In this document: one piece after another, positions 1-5,571 of the stretch
Position numbering within the stretch: position 1 is the first letter of the stretch
Layout: each line of letters starts with the position of its first letter
DNA from: Actinomycetes bacterium
GTDB taxonomy: Bacteria; Actinomycetota; Acidimicrobiia; Acidimicrobiales; Bog-793
Reading direction: 5' to 3'
NCBI GenBank assembly: GCA_021823365.1
Contig: JAKAOD010000206.1
Location: forward strand, 1 to 6,105
DNA: 6,105 bases
Notes under the pieces: model-generated
Seen by the model: only the letters and a program-made list of their open reading frames with translations
Told to the model about the DNA's origin: nothing
The model's database searches: none
Translations under genes and position numbers: made by a program

Positions 1-51
1 TCGCACCGCGGTCTCCCTCGTCGAGAGGGTCCTCATCGCTCCGTTCCTCAC
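1..51 (-). CDS. 5' end of an unidentified gene, cut by the window edge
   Basis: A frame opens with GTG at 51-49 and stays open to base 1, giving 17 residues that begin MRNGAMRTLS. A strong AGGAG ribosome-binding site lies at 61-57, five bases before the GTG. A second in-frame start, ATG at 36-34, has only a weaker GGAG two bases upstream, so the GTG is preferred. It follows permease B on the same strand after 77 bases, with no clear promoter or terminator between them, so it may be the next gene of that transcription unit. Too little protein is visible to assign any family or function. The call rests on the ribosome-binding site and the open frame only. Confidence 0.5.
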   Translation of the reverse strand, partial: MRNGAMRTLSTRETAVR

Positions 52-128
52 GTTGTCTCCTGTTCTGATCATGGATTTCATTGTTGGTTGTTCACATTTC
101 TCGATCGACTGACCGCCCAGGGAATGCG

Positions 129-911
129 TCACACGACCGTCGCCTGACCGTCGGCGGACGCTGAACCGCTCACCGGAACTGCTCGAGCCGCGATGAGGGC
201 GATCCGGCGGCGTTTGCGTGCCGTGAGGAATCCGGCGATGCCGCCCGTCGCCGGCTTGGAGAGGCTTCGCTCGAAGAGCCGGAACGCGAAGTCCAGAAGG
301 AACGCCACGGCGACGTAGATGGCTGCGGCGGCCGTGTAGAGCACGAAGGGCTGGAACGTCGTCGCCTCGATGTTCTCGGTGACATGGATCACCTCGAGAA
401 GCCCTATCACGGAGAAGACGGAAGTTGTCTTCACCATGCCGATGAACATGCTGCCGACATTGGGAATGGCGATCTTCGTCGCTTGTGGGAGCACCACGTG
501 GACGAACACGCGCGCGCGATGCAGGCCCACGGCCGTGCCTGCCTCGCGCTGGCCGCGCGGTATCGCTTCGAGCGCGGACCGGAAGATCTCCGCGAGGAAC
601 GCGCTGTAGAGCAGCGCGAGCGCCACCACCCCTGCTGCGAAGACGGAGAGATTGATCCCGAGCAGCAGCGACCAGCCGAAGTACACCCAGAGCACGCTGA
701 CGAGGGCCGGCACGCCCCGGAACACGTTGATCCACAACGCGGCCAGCGACGAGAACGGCTGCCTAGACATCCGGCCGACGGCGAGCAGCAGGCCGACGAC
801 GACGGAGATGAGCAGCCCCACGACTGAGACCTCGAGCGCGGTGGCGATCCCTCCGAGAAGCTCGCCGCGATACTGCCAGATGATGCTCCAGTCGAACACG
901 GTCGCGGTCAT
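129..911 (-). CDS. Amino acid ABC transporter permease (permease B, HisM/GlnP family)
   Basis: This 260-residue inner-membrane protein forms the channel of a polar amino acid importer. Hydrophobic segments lie at about residues 19-46, 55-80, 87-113, 157-174 and 188-212, the usual five-helix layout. FRGVPALVSVLW (64-75) matches the family's FRGTPLLVQL region. The cytoplasmic EAA loop that docks on the ATPase is at 121-144 (REAGTAVGL ... LPQA), followed by KTTSVFSVIG (161-170), which is typical of the family. The ATG at 911-909 has GAGGA six bases upstream. ATPase B ends 16 bases before it, so the two are almost certainly co-transcribed and work together. The C-terminal tail (about 218-260) is longer than usual and carries a basic RKRRR patch. 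Family membership is secure; the substrate is not known. Confidence 0.95.
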   Translation of the reverse strand: MTATVFDWSIIWQYRGELLGGIATALEVSVVGLLISVVVGLLLAVGRMSRQPFSSLAALWINVFRGVPALVSVLWVYFGWSLLLGINLSVFAAGVVALALLYSAFLAEIFRSALEAIPRGQREAGTAVGLHRARVFVHVVLPQATKIAIPNVGSMFIGMVKTTSVFSVIGLLEVIHVTENIEATTFQPFVLYTAAAAIYVAVAFLLDFAFRLFERSLSKPATGGIAGFLTARKRRRIALIAARAVPVSGSASADGQATVV

Positions 912-927
912 CGCGCGTCCTCGCCGG

Positions 928-1785
928 TCACAGCACGGACCCGATGAACGCGCGCGCGCGTGCGTTCGTGCACTCGTCGAAGAACCCCCGCGGACCGGAG
1001 TCGACGATCGCCCCCTCTTCCATGAAGACGTTCAAGTCGCCGATCTCACGCGCGAAGTTCATTTCGTGGGTGACGATCACCATCGTCATGCCTGACTCGG
1101 CGAGCCTGCGCATCACTCCGAGCACCTCGCCGACCAGCTCGGGGTCGAGCGCGGACGTCGGCTCGTCGAAGAGCATCACCTTCGGGTCCAGGCTCACCGC
1201 CCGCGCGATCGCTACCCGCTGCTGCTGTCCGCCGGACAGCTGGGACGGGTAGTGCGCGGCCCAGCGGAGGAGTCCGACGCTCTCCAGCGCCTCGGCCGCG
1301 CGCTCTTCAGCTGCGGATCGGCTGAGGCGCTTGGCCCGACGCAGCGCGAGGGTGACATTCTCCAGGGCGCTCAGATGGGGAAAGAGGTTGAACTGCTGGA
1401 AGACCATGCCCACCTGGCGCCGAAGCTCGAGCGGGTCGCCACGCTCACCCTTGGCGCACGCGGCCGGGCCGTACTCGGTGCCGAGTACGCGGATCGAGCC
1501 CTCGTCGGGTTGCTCCAAGAGGTTGATGGTCCTGAGCACGGTCGATTTCCCCGACCCGGACGGCCCGAAGATCACGACGTGCTCGCCCGCATGCACGGTG
1601 ATGTCGACGCCATGGAGCACCTCGAGCGACCCGAACCGTTTGCGAATGCCCCGCAGCTCGACCACGGGCTGCTGCTTCAGCTCTTCCGCCGGCGACTCCT
1701 CTGCGGCTGGGATCACGACGCTCGCATGCGCGGTCCTGCCGGGCACGCGCTCCGAGACACGAGCTCGCGCGGGGATCGCACTCAT
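928..1785 (-). CDS. Amino acid ABC transporter ATP-binding protein (ATPase B, GlnQ/HisP family)
   Basis: This cytoplasmic ATPase powers the importer; 285 residues from the chosen start. Motifs in order: Walker [10 protein letters not shown] (74-82), Q-loop glutamine 130 in MVFQQFNLFPH, signature LSGGQ (183-187), Walker B VMLFDEPT (203-210) with catalytic Glu208, D-loop SALDPE, and the H-loop histidine 240 in VTHEM. All catalytic residues are present. The frame stays open upstream to 2205, but that stretch has no family similarity and contains a near-perfect promoter (2064-2036), so it is not coding. ATG at 1785 follows AGGGG with a short 3-base gap. ATG at 1812 and GTG at 1716 remain possible, because the conserved domain begins only near residue 41. 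Permease B follows 16 bases downstream and is the likely partner. Confidence 0.94.
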   Translation of the reverse strand: MSAIPARARVSERVPGRTAHASVVIPAAEESPAEELKQQPVVELRGIRKRFGSLEVLHGVDITVHAGEHVVIFGPSGSGKSTVLRTINLLEQPDEGSIRVLGTEYGPAACAKGERGDPLELRRQVGMVFQQFNLFPHLSALENVTLALRRAKRLSRSAAEERAAEALESVGLLRWAAHYPSQLSGGQQQRVAIARAVSLDPKVMLFDEPTSALDPELVGEVLGVMRRLAESGMTMVIVTHEMNFAREIGDLNVFMEEGAIVDSGPRGFFDECTNARARAFIGSVL

Positions 1786-1870
1786 CGTCCCCTGGGTCGC
1801 TGCTCCGAGCATGGCACCCACGCACTCCCGGTTCCTCGTCGCGCTCGTGGGGACCTCGCCGACCACCTCA

Positions 1871-1883
1871 CCGGCCGCGCCGG
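1871..1883 (-). other. Small GC-rich hairpin in the ATPase B leader
   Basis: CCGGC and GCCGG are perfect inverted repeats separated by CGC, giving a 5-bp stem with a 3-base loop in RNA. It lies about 90 bases before the ATPase B start, downstream of the predicted promoter. Short stems like this occur by chance in GC-rich DNA, so any function is speculative. Confidence 0.3.
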
Positions 1884-1891
1884 CATCTCGC

Positions 1892-1929
1892 CGTGGAGCG
1901 CTCCGCAACGTCGCCACCGCGACTCCACG
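1892..1929 (-). other. Nested stem-loop in the ATPase B leader
   Basis: An outer 7-bp perfect inverted repeat, CGTGGAG (1892-1898) and CTCCACG (1923-1929), encloses a perfect 5-bp hairpin, GTCGC (1910-1914), CACC loop, GCGAC (1919-1923). The two stems share base 1923, so they are coaxial or mutually exclusive at that base. The 10-base palindrome GGAGCGCTCC (1895-1904) overlaps the low-coordinate arm. The structure lies in the predicted leader, about 110-145 bases before the ATPase B start. It could affect mRNA stability or expression of the ATPase B-permease B unit. No known regulatory RNA family was recognised. Confidence 0.4.
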
Positions 1930-2035
1930 AGCATGTCGAACCCGACTCCAATTGACGGCCCCCTGTCTTCCCTCCGCAGTCGCGCCACGCGATGTTCGAT
2001 CTTCGAGCAGGCGTACGAAATGGAGAGAACGGCGA

Positions 2036-2064
2036 ATTATCGGGTCAGCGCTCCCGCGTGTCAA
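2036..2064 (-). promoter_or_regulatory. Strong sigma-70/SigA-type promoter for ATPase B and permease B
   Basis: The minus strand reads TTGACA (2064-2059), a 17-base spacer, then GATAAT (2041-2036): a perfect -35, the optimal spacing and a 5-of-6 match to TATAAT. The predicted start of transcription is near 2029, leaving a leader of about 240 bases to the ATPase B start. The short AT-rich GATAATT is conspicuous in this GC-rich region. The promoter argues that the binding protein and the ATPase B-permease B pair are separate transcription units, and that the reading frame running through it is not translated. Confidence 0.7.
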
Positions 2065-2191
2065 GGTAGCCGAGGGCGCACAGGACCGCCGCTGGAGGAG
2101 CATCGTCGAGGGCGAGTCCCGTGCGGTCGGCAGGTCGGGGGCCGTGCTGCACCAACGCGTGTCGGAGAGGCGTCGAAGCGGGCTGATCGCC

Positions 2192-2221
2192 GGCGGAGTG
2201 GCCACAATCGGGAAGTCCGCC
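2192..2221 (-). terminator. Weak inverted repeat after the binding-protein gene
   Basis: GGCGGA (2192-2197) and TCCGCC (2216-2221) can form a 6-bp stem around an 18-base loop that itself contains the palindrome GTGGCCAC. It lies about 40 bases after the binding-protein stop codon and before the ATPase B promoter, where a terminator would be expected. There is no T-run, and the long loop weakens the case. Confidence 0.22.
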
Positions 2222-2235
2222 TTCGCCGACCCTCG

Positions 2236-2266
2236 GTGCGTCGTGCGTCAGTGCTCGTGCGTCAGT
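2236..2266. repeat. Heptamer tandem array overlapping the binding-protein stop codon
   Basis: The plus strand reads GTGCGTC three times on a 7-base grid, at 2236-2242, 2243-2249 and 2257-2263, with a degenerate unit AGTGCTC at 2250-2256. Seen another way, the 12-base word TCGTGCGTCAGT occurs at 2241-2252 and 2255-2266, 14 bases apart. The array covers the stop codon of the binding protein (TGA at 2264-2262) and the bases just after it. It could be replication slippage or a binding site; nothing else in the window shows the same repeat. Confidence 0.8.
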
Positions 2267-3254
2267 AATTGATGGAGTGCTTGAGCATGAACGCTGTCTC
2301 GCCCCACCTGTGCATGATCGTGTGGTAAGCGCCGGTCCTGATCAGCACATTGACAGCGTCCGCGATGACCGCGCCGAGCTTTCCCTTCGTGACGCCTGCG
2401 CCTTCCGGTTGGGGTTTCAGGTCGAACGGCTCGAGCACCAGCTTGTGGGTCTGATGGATGATGTACGCGATCCCTGTCGCGGTGCTGGAGTAGAGCTGGT
2501 CCCTCCCGTCCTCCACGGCCAGCTCGGCCGCCGCCTCCGAAGGGAACGTGTGGACCGACAGGGAGGGCTTCCCCGCCTTCTTGCACTGCGCGGAGATGCC
2601 GTTCATGTATGTGATGTACGCAGACGCCTCGATGACTGCCACGGAGTCGCCGCAGAGGTCCAGCGCGTTCTTGACCGGCTTCACGCCGCTCCCCGGCTTT
2701 GCCGCAAAGCCGGTCCCGACCGCGTAGATCGAGACGATGTTGATGACCTTCACCCGAGCCGGAGTGACGATGAACGACGTGAACGAGGTGTTGAACCGGC
2801 CATCTTGGAGGCTGGGGATGAACGTTGTGAACGCGCCAGACGCGGTCGCGTGCCACGTCAGTCCGAGCACCGCGGCAACGGCCCGGCCCATGTCCACCTC
2901 CTGGCCCTGCAGCACCCCACCGCTCACGAACTCGTCGGGTGGTGTGTCGTTGTAGGAGATGTCCTTCAGCCCGGTCTTCCTCACTGTCGCTGGTACCTGC
3001 TTCGCCAGCGCCTGGTCCACGTAGATCTTCGCGCCGTCGATCGTCAGCGCCGGTCGTGCCGTGTGCCGCGAGCCCTCTGCCCCGCTCACCGGGACCGAGA
3101 GACCGAGCGCTGCGACGACCGCCACTCCGACCACTGGCGAGCAGAGGCACGCCGCGCGGCGCAACGCCCCCCTGCGGCGCCGATGCGACGGCGTGTCCGC
3201 GACGTCAGACGCCCGGAGCGGGGGATTCCTCCACGCACGGTACCGATCGCTCAT
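2262..3254 (-). CDS. Secreted amino-acid-type ABC substrate-binding protein (SBP_bac_3 family)
   Basis: This 330-residue extracytoplasmic protein should capture the solute and deliver it to the permeases. ATG at 3254 follows GAGGGGGG with a 4-base gap, a strong start. The N-terminus has a long basic region, RRGAL (27-31, compatible with a twin-arginine signal), a hydrophobic core (about 36-54) and a likely cleavage after SGA (57-59). No lipobox is present. The mature part has lobe I at about 75-175 and lobe II near 200-280, ending in RWGETAFMLKHSINY, like related actinobacterial proteins. Arg167 in IVTPAR matches the arginine that binds the ligand carboxylate. The aspartate that binds the alpha-amino group is replaced by Ser257, and the GFDVDL motif is degenerate (GQEVDM, 117-122). 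Cys201 and Cys224 could form the disulfide seen in relatives. Ligand unknown. Confidence 0.92.
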   Translation of the reverse strand: MSDRYRAWRNPPLRASDVADTPSHRRRRGALRRAACLCSPVVGVAVVAALGLSVPVSGAEGSRHTARPALTIDGAKIYVDQALAKQVPATVRKTGLKDISYNDTPPDEFVSGGVLQGQEVDMGRAVAAVLGLTWHATASGAFTTFIPSLQDGRFNTSFTSFIVTPARVKVINIVSIYAVGTGFAAKPGSGVKPVKNALDLCGDSVAVIEASAYITYMNGISAQCKKAGKPSLSVHTFPSEAAAELAVEDGRDQLYSSTATGIAYIIHQTHKLVLEPFDLKPQPEGAGVTKGKLGAVIADAVNVLIRTGAYHTIMHRWGETAFMLKHSINY

Positions 3255-3290
3255 GTGTCCCCCCTCGACGTGGCTCGGACCTCTGGGGCC

Positions 3291-3319
3291 ACCCTACCGC
3301 CAGCCTGTCTGTTCGTCAA
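3291..3319 (-). promoter_or_regulatory. SigA-type promoter for the substrate-binding protein
   Basis: TTGACG (3319-3314), a 17-base spacer and TAGGGT (3296-3291) fit the actinobacterial pattern TTGACn-N17-TAnnnT. Transcription would start near 3284, leaving a leader of about 30 bases that contains the GAGGGG ribosome-binding site. A separate promoter is expected here, because binding proteins are usually needed in excess over the membrane parts. The -10 is less AT-rich than the ATPase B promoter. Confidence 0.5.
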
Positions 3320-3365
3320 GCAGCGATGTGTTCGCATAGTGAACATCCGGGGAACGGAGCGGCGG

Positions 3366-3380
3366 ACGGGAGCCTCCCGT
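3366..3380 (-). terminator. Hairpin after ATPase A, possible terminator
   Basis: ACGGGA (3366-3371) and TCCCGT (3375-3380) form a perfect 6-bp stem with a 3-base loop, about 50 bases after the ATPase A stop codon and upstream of the binding-protein promoter. An alternative, larger pairing exists between CGGACG (3363-3368) and CGTCCG (3390-3395). No T-run follows, as is common for GC-rich bacteria, so it may instead be an mRNA-stabilising hairpin. Confidence 0.35.
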
Positions 3381-3428
3381 TCGGAAGCTCGTCCGGGCCG
3401 TCCTCCGGGCTGACCCACCCTCGCTACC

Positions 3429-4241
3429 TCAGCCGCTTTCCCCTTCCACGGCACGACCGACCGGTGACGTGATGCGCGCCAGGAACTGGCGAGTCCTCTC
3501 GTGGTTCGGGTTCGCGAGGACCTCGTCGGGCGGTCCCGACTCGACGACGACCCCCCCGTCCATGAAGATCACCCGGTGACTGACCTCCCTCGCGAACCCC
3601 ATCTCGTGGGTGACGACGATCATCGTCGTTCCGTCCTTCGCGAGTGCCTGCATGACCTGGAGCACCTCGCCGACGATCTCCGGGTCGAGCGCCGAGGTCG
3701 GCTCGTCGAAGAGCATCAGCTTCGGACGCATCGCGAGCGCTCGTGCGATCGCGACGCGCTGCTGCTGCCCGCCTGAGAGCTGGGCAGGATAGGAGCTCGC
3801 CTTGTCGGCCAACCCGACCCGTTCGAGCAGGGTCGTCGCCCGCCTCTCCACCTCGTCGCGAGGCTCTTTCTTCACCGAGATCGGGGCCTCCATGACGTTC
3901 TGCAGCGCAGTCAGGTGCGCGAAGAGGTTGAAGCTCTGGAACACCATGCCGATCTGGACCCGCTGCATCGCCAGCTCGCTGGCACGCAGGCCGACGATCC
4001 GGCCACCTTCGATCCGCTGACCCATCATCTCGCCATCCAAGTGGATCGTCCCAGAAGTCGGCTCCTCGAGGAAGTTGATGCAGCGAAGCAGCGTGCTCTT
4101 TCCCGACCCCGACGGCCCGATGACGCACAGCACCTCTCCGGTATGGACGTCGAAGCTGACGCCTCGCAGCACTTCGGTCCTGCCGAACCGCTTGTGGAGG
4201 CTGTCGATGCGGAGGATGGGCTGGTCGGCGTGCACGATCAC
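3429..4241 (-). CDS. Amino acid ABC transporter ATP-binding protein (ATPase A, GlnQ/HisP family)
   Basis: This 270-residue cytoplasmic ATPase energises solute import, probably with permease A. Visible motifs: Walker [10 protein letters not shown] (42-50), Q-loop Gln102 in [12 protein letters not shown], signature LSGGQ (155-159), Walker B LMLFDEPT (175-182) with catalytic Glu180, D-loop SALDPE, H-loop His212 in VTHEMGF. It is intact and of normal family length. The GTG at 4241 is three bases after GAGGG. A second in-frame GTG at 4235 would place GAGGG nine bases upstream and give 268 residues, so either may be used. Permease A ends 58 bases upstream with no promoter seen between, suggesting one transcript. 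It is clearly related to ATPase B, but differs between the Walker A and Q-loop regions and at both ends, so it is a diverged paralogue rather than a recent copy. Confidence 0.95.
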   Translation of the reverse strand: MIVHADQPILRIDSLHKRFGRTEVLRGVSFDVHTGEVLCVIGPSGSGKSTLLRCINFLEEPTSGTIHLDGEMMGQRIEGGRIVGLRASELAMQRVQIGMVFQSFNLFAHLTALQNVMEAPISVKKEPRDEVERRATTLLERVGLADKASSYPAQLSGGQQQRVAIARALAMRPKLMLFDEPTSALDPEIVGEVLQVMQALAKDGTTMIVVTHEMGFAREVSHRVIFMDGGVVVESGPPDEVLANPNHERTRQFLARITSPVGRAVEGESG

Positions 4242-4299
4242 CTACCCTCGTCCCGCCGTGCGCGGAGCGTGATCAAGAACATTCCGGTCAGACACGTCC

Positions 4300-5328
4300 T
4301 CACGAGAGGAACTGATCGAACTGGCGCGCGCGGATCCGATCCAGGAGGTTCGTCGAGCGCCGGCTCGACTCGCTGCGTCCGAAGTGGCGTTCCACGAAGT
4401 GCTGTCCGACCGAGAGCACGGTCGTCACGATCAGGTACCAGAGGCACGCGACGACGAGCAGCGGGATCGTCTGGAACGTCCTCGCGTAGACGAGCTGCAC
4501 GGAGTAGAGAAGCTCGGGGAGCGAGATGACGCTGACCAGGCTCGTCCCCTTCAGCATGCTGATGGCCTGGTTGCCCGTCGGCGGGATGATGAACCTCATC
4601 GCCTGCGGGAACACAATCCGCCGGAATGCAAGCGTCCTGGTCATCCCCAGTGCGGTGGCGGCCTCGGTCTGGCGGGTGTCGACGGACACGATGCCAGCCC
4701 GCACGATCTCGGACATGTAGGCGGCCTCGTTCAGACCGAGCCCGAGCGTCGCGGCGACGAGCGTCGTGACGAGCGCGTTCGTGCTGCCGCTGACGAAGGT
4801 CGGGCCGAAGGGGACGCCGATCGACAGCCGGGGGACGAAAGCGGCGATGTTGTACCAGAACAGGATCTGGACGAGCAGCGGCGTCCCACGGAAGAACCAG
4901 ATGTACACCGTCGCGGCGAGGGAGAGCACGGCGCTCTTCGACAGCCGCATCAACGCGAGGATGGTCCCTCCGACGATGCCGATCGTCATCGCGAGCGCGG
5001 TGAGGTACAAGGTGCGGAGGAGCCCGGCGAGGATCCCGCCGTTCACGAACCAGTGGCCGACGACTCCCCACTGGAGGCTGCTCGAGGTGACGAGGAGATG
5101 CCCGAGCATGGCGAGCAGCACCAGCACGACCGCAAGAAGCGTCCAGCGAGCGGGTTTGCGCACGAGGCGAGGCAGGTCGCTCCTCTTCGGCAGCCGCCGC
5201 TCCCTTTGGGCATCGGCCCGCTCGGCCCCGTCCGCCGGGGAGAGCGGCTCGGCGGCCTGCTCCGAGAGGGCCGCGCGCGCGGGCCGGTCACGCACGGTCA
5301 CCGGTGTCGGTGTCGGTGAGCCGCCCAC
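4300..5328 (-). CDS. Amino acid ABC transporter permease with N-terminal extension (permease A)
   Basis: This 342-residue membrane channel protein resembles a long permease family common in actinobacteria. A charged cytoplasmic tail (1-60) precedes an extra transmembrane helix (about 62-80), then SSLQWGVVGHWF and the core helices at about 98-126, 136-160, 184-206, 258-282 and 287-307. YIWFFRGTPLLVQILFWYN (142-160) is a family hallmark. The EAA loop is TEAATALGM ... FPQA (221-243), and PPTGNQAISMLKGTSLVSVI (249-268) follows. The start is uncertain: GTG at 5328 lacks a good ribosome-binding site, and GTGs at 5301 and 5295 are alternatives. A CGGTGT hexamer repeat encoding Pro-Thr pairs lies just after the start. 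Its likely ATPase is ATPase A downstream. The core has low similarity to permease B. Substrate unknown. Confidence 0.94.
   Translation of the reverse strand: MGGSPTPTPVTVRDRPARAALSEQAAEPLSPADGAERADAQRERRLPKRSDLPRLVRKPARWTLLAVVLVLLAMLGHLLVTSSSLQWGVVGHWFVNGGILAGLLRTLYLTALAMTIGIVGGTILALMRLSKSAVLSLAATVYIWFFRGTPLLVQILFWYNIAAFVPRLSIGVPFGPTFVSGSTNALVTTLVAATLGLGLNEAAYMSEIVRAGIVSVDTRQTEAATALGMTRTLAFRRIVFPQAMRFIIPPTGNQAISMLKGTSLVSVISLPELLYSVQLVYARTFQTIPLLVVACLWYLIVTTVLSVGQHFVERHFGRSESSRRSTNLLDRIRARQFDQFLS
5302..5319. repeat. Hexanucleotide repeat at the start of permease A
   Basis: CGGTGT, CGGTGT and CGGTGA stand in tandem, encoding the Pro-Thr-Pro-Thr stretch at residues 4-9 of permease A. Six-base units keep the frame, so slippage would only add or remove residue pairs. 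Confidence 0.7.
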
Positions 5329-5368
5329 GAAGCGCGCTGCTCGTCCAGTGGGGTCGGACCGTCGCTAC

Positions 5369-5396
5369 CGGGAACGGCGGCAGAAGCGAGTTCCCG
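5369..5396 (-). other. Stem-loop in the permease A leader
   Basis: CGGGAAC (5369-5375) and GTTCCCG (5390-5396) are perfect inverted repeats around a 14-base loop, about 40 bases before the annotated permease A start. They lie in the predicted leader of the permease A transcript. Possible roles are mRNA stability or translation control; none is shown by the sequence. Confidence 0.4.
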
Positions 5397-5439
5397 ACGC
5401 GCACCGGGCCCCCGCTCTCCCGGCTCCCCGGAAAGTCCG

Positions 5440-5456
5440 TCCGCTCTGCGAGCGGA
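5440..5456 (-). other. Strong 7-bp hairpin in the permease A leader
   Basis: TCCGCTC (5440-5446) and GAGCGGA (5450-5456) form a perfect stem with the 3-base loop TGC. It begins about 18 bases after the predicted transcription start. No T-run follows, so an attenuator is not supported; the palindrome could equally be a DNA operator just downstream of the promoter. Confidence 0.45.
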
Positions 5457-5480
5457 TGTCCGAAACATAGGAGATGGGTC

Positions 5481-5509
5481 ATTCTCTGGTCCCCGCAGAC
5501 CCGTGTCAA
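5481..5509 (-). promoter_or_regulatory. Promoter candidate for permease A and ATPase A
   Basis: TTGACA (5509-5504), a 17-base spacer and GAGAAT (5486-5481) give a perfect -35 and a 4-of-6 -10. Transcription would start near 5474, about 145 bases before the annotated permease A start. The -35 and the next two bases (TTGACACG) are the same as in the ATPase B promoter, and the spacing is identical. Confidence 0.5.
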
Positions 5510-5540
5510 GACGACCGCACGCCCCTCTCACGACAACGTC

Positions 5541-5563
5541 GACGAGCGGGCGCCGCGCGCGTC
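5541..5563 (-). terminator. Imperfect inverted repeat after the DUF885 gene
   Basis: The 23 bases form a near-palindrome: GACG pairs with CGTC, GCG with CGC and GG with CC around mismatches, beginning about 8 bases after the DUF885 stop codon. Its position just after a stop and before the permease A promoter fits a terminator. It is very GC-rich with no T-run, so the call is tentative. Confidence 0.35.
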
Positions 5564-5571
5564 CTTCCAGC

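Larger units (their letters stand above)
1786..2261 (-). other. 476-nt regulatory gap between binding protein and ATPase B
   Basis: No credible gene lies here on either strand. Reading in the direction of transcription it holds a heptamer repeat array at the end of the binding-protein gene, a weak inverted repeat (2221-2192), a strong promoter (2064-2036), and a leader of roughly 240 bases with nested stem-loops (1929-1892) and a CCGGC/GCCGG hairpin (1883-1871), before ATPase B starts at 1785. One minus-strand frame is open through most of the gap, but its translation is rich in Arg, Ala and Ser and low in complexity, and resembles nothing known, as is common in GC-rich DNA. I recognised no known riboswitch class. 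Confidence 0.7.

Noticed and set aside
1786..2035. T-box or amino-acid riboswitch in the ATPase B leader
   Set aside because: No T-box specifier or antiterminator sequence and no known riboswitch core could be recognised; only generic GC-rich stems.
1786..2205. Minus-strand frame that would extend ATPase B by 140 residues
   Set aside because: No resemblance to ABC ATPases, low-complexity composition, and it contains a near-perfect promoter; the conserved domain begins far downstream.
1252..2268. Long plus-strand open frame (338 residues)
   Set aside because: Antisense to ATPase B and its upstream gap; composition rich in Arg, Gly and His with no family motifs, typical of a shadow frame in GC-rich DNA.
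3134..3151. Cysteines 36 and 38 of the binding protein as a lipobox
   Set aside because: They precede the hydrophobic core and Cys36 has arginine at -3, so signal peptidase II recognition is unlikely.
2277..3413. Long plus-strand open frame (378 residues)
   Set aside because: Antisense to the well-supported binding-protein gene; no recognisable domain.
4384..5319. Long plus-strand open frame (311 residues)
   Set aside because: Lies antisense to permease A; extremely rich in Glu, Asp, Arg and His, as expected from complementing hydrophobic codons.
5288..5482. Possible 64-codon upstream frame overlapping the permease A start
   Set aside because: Its ATG overlaps the predicted -10 and lies before the predicted transcription start; the product has no recognisable features.
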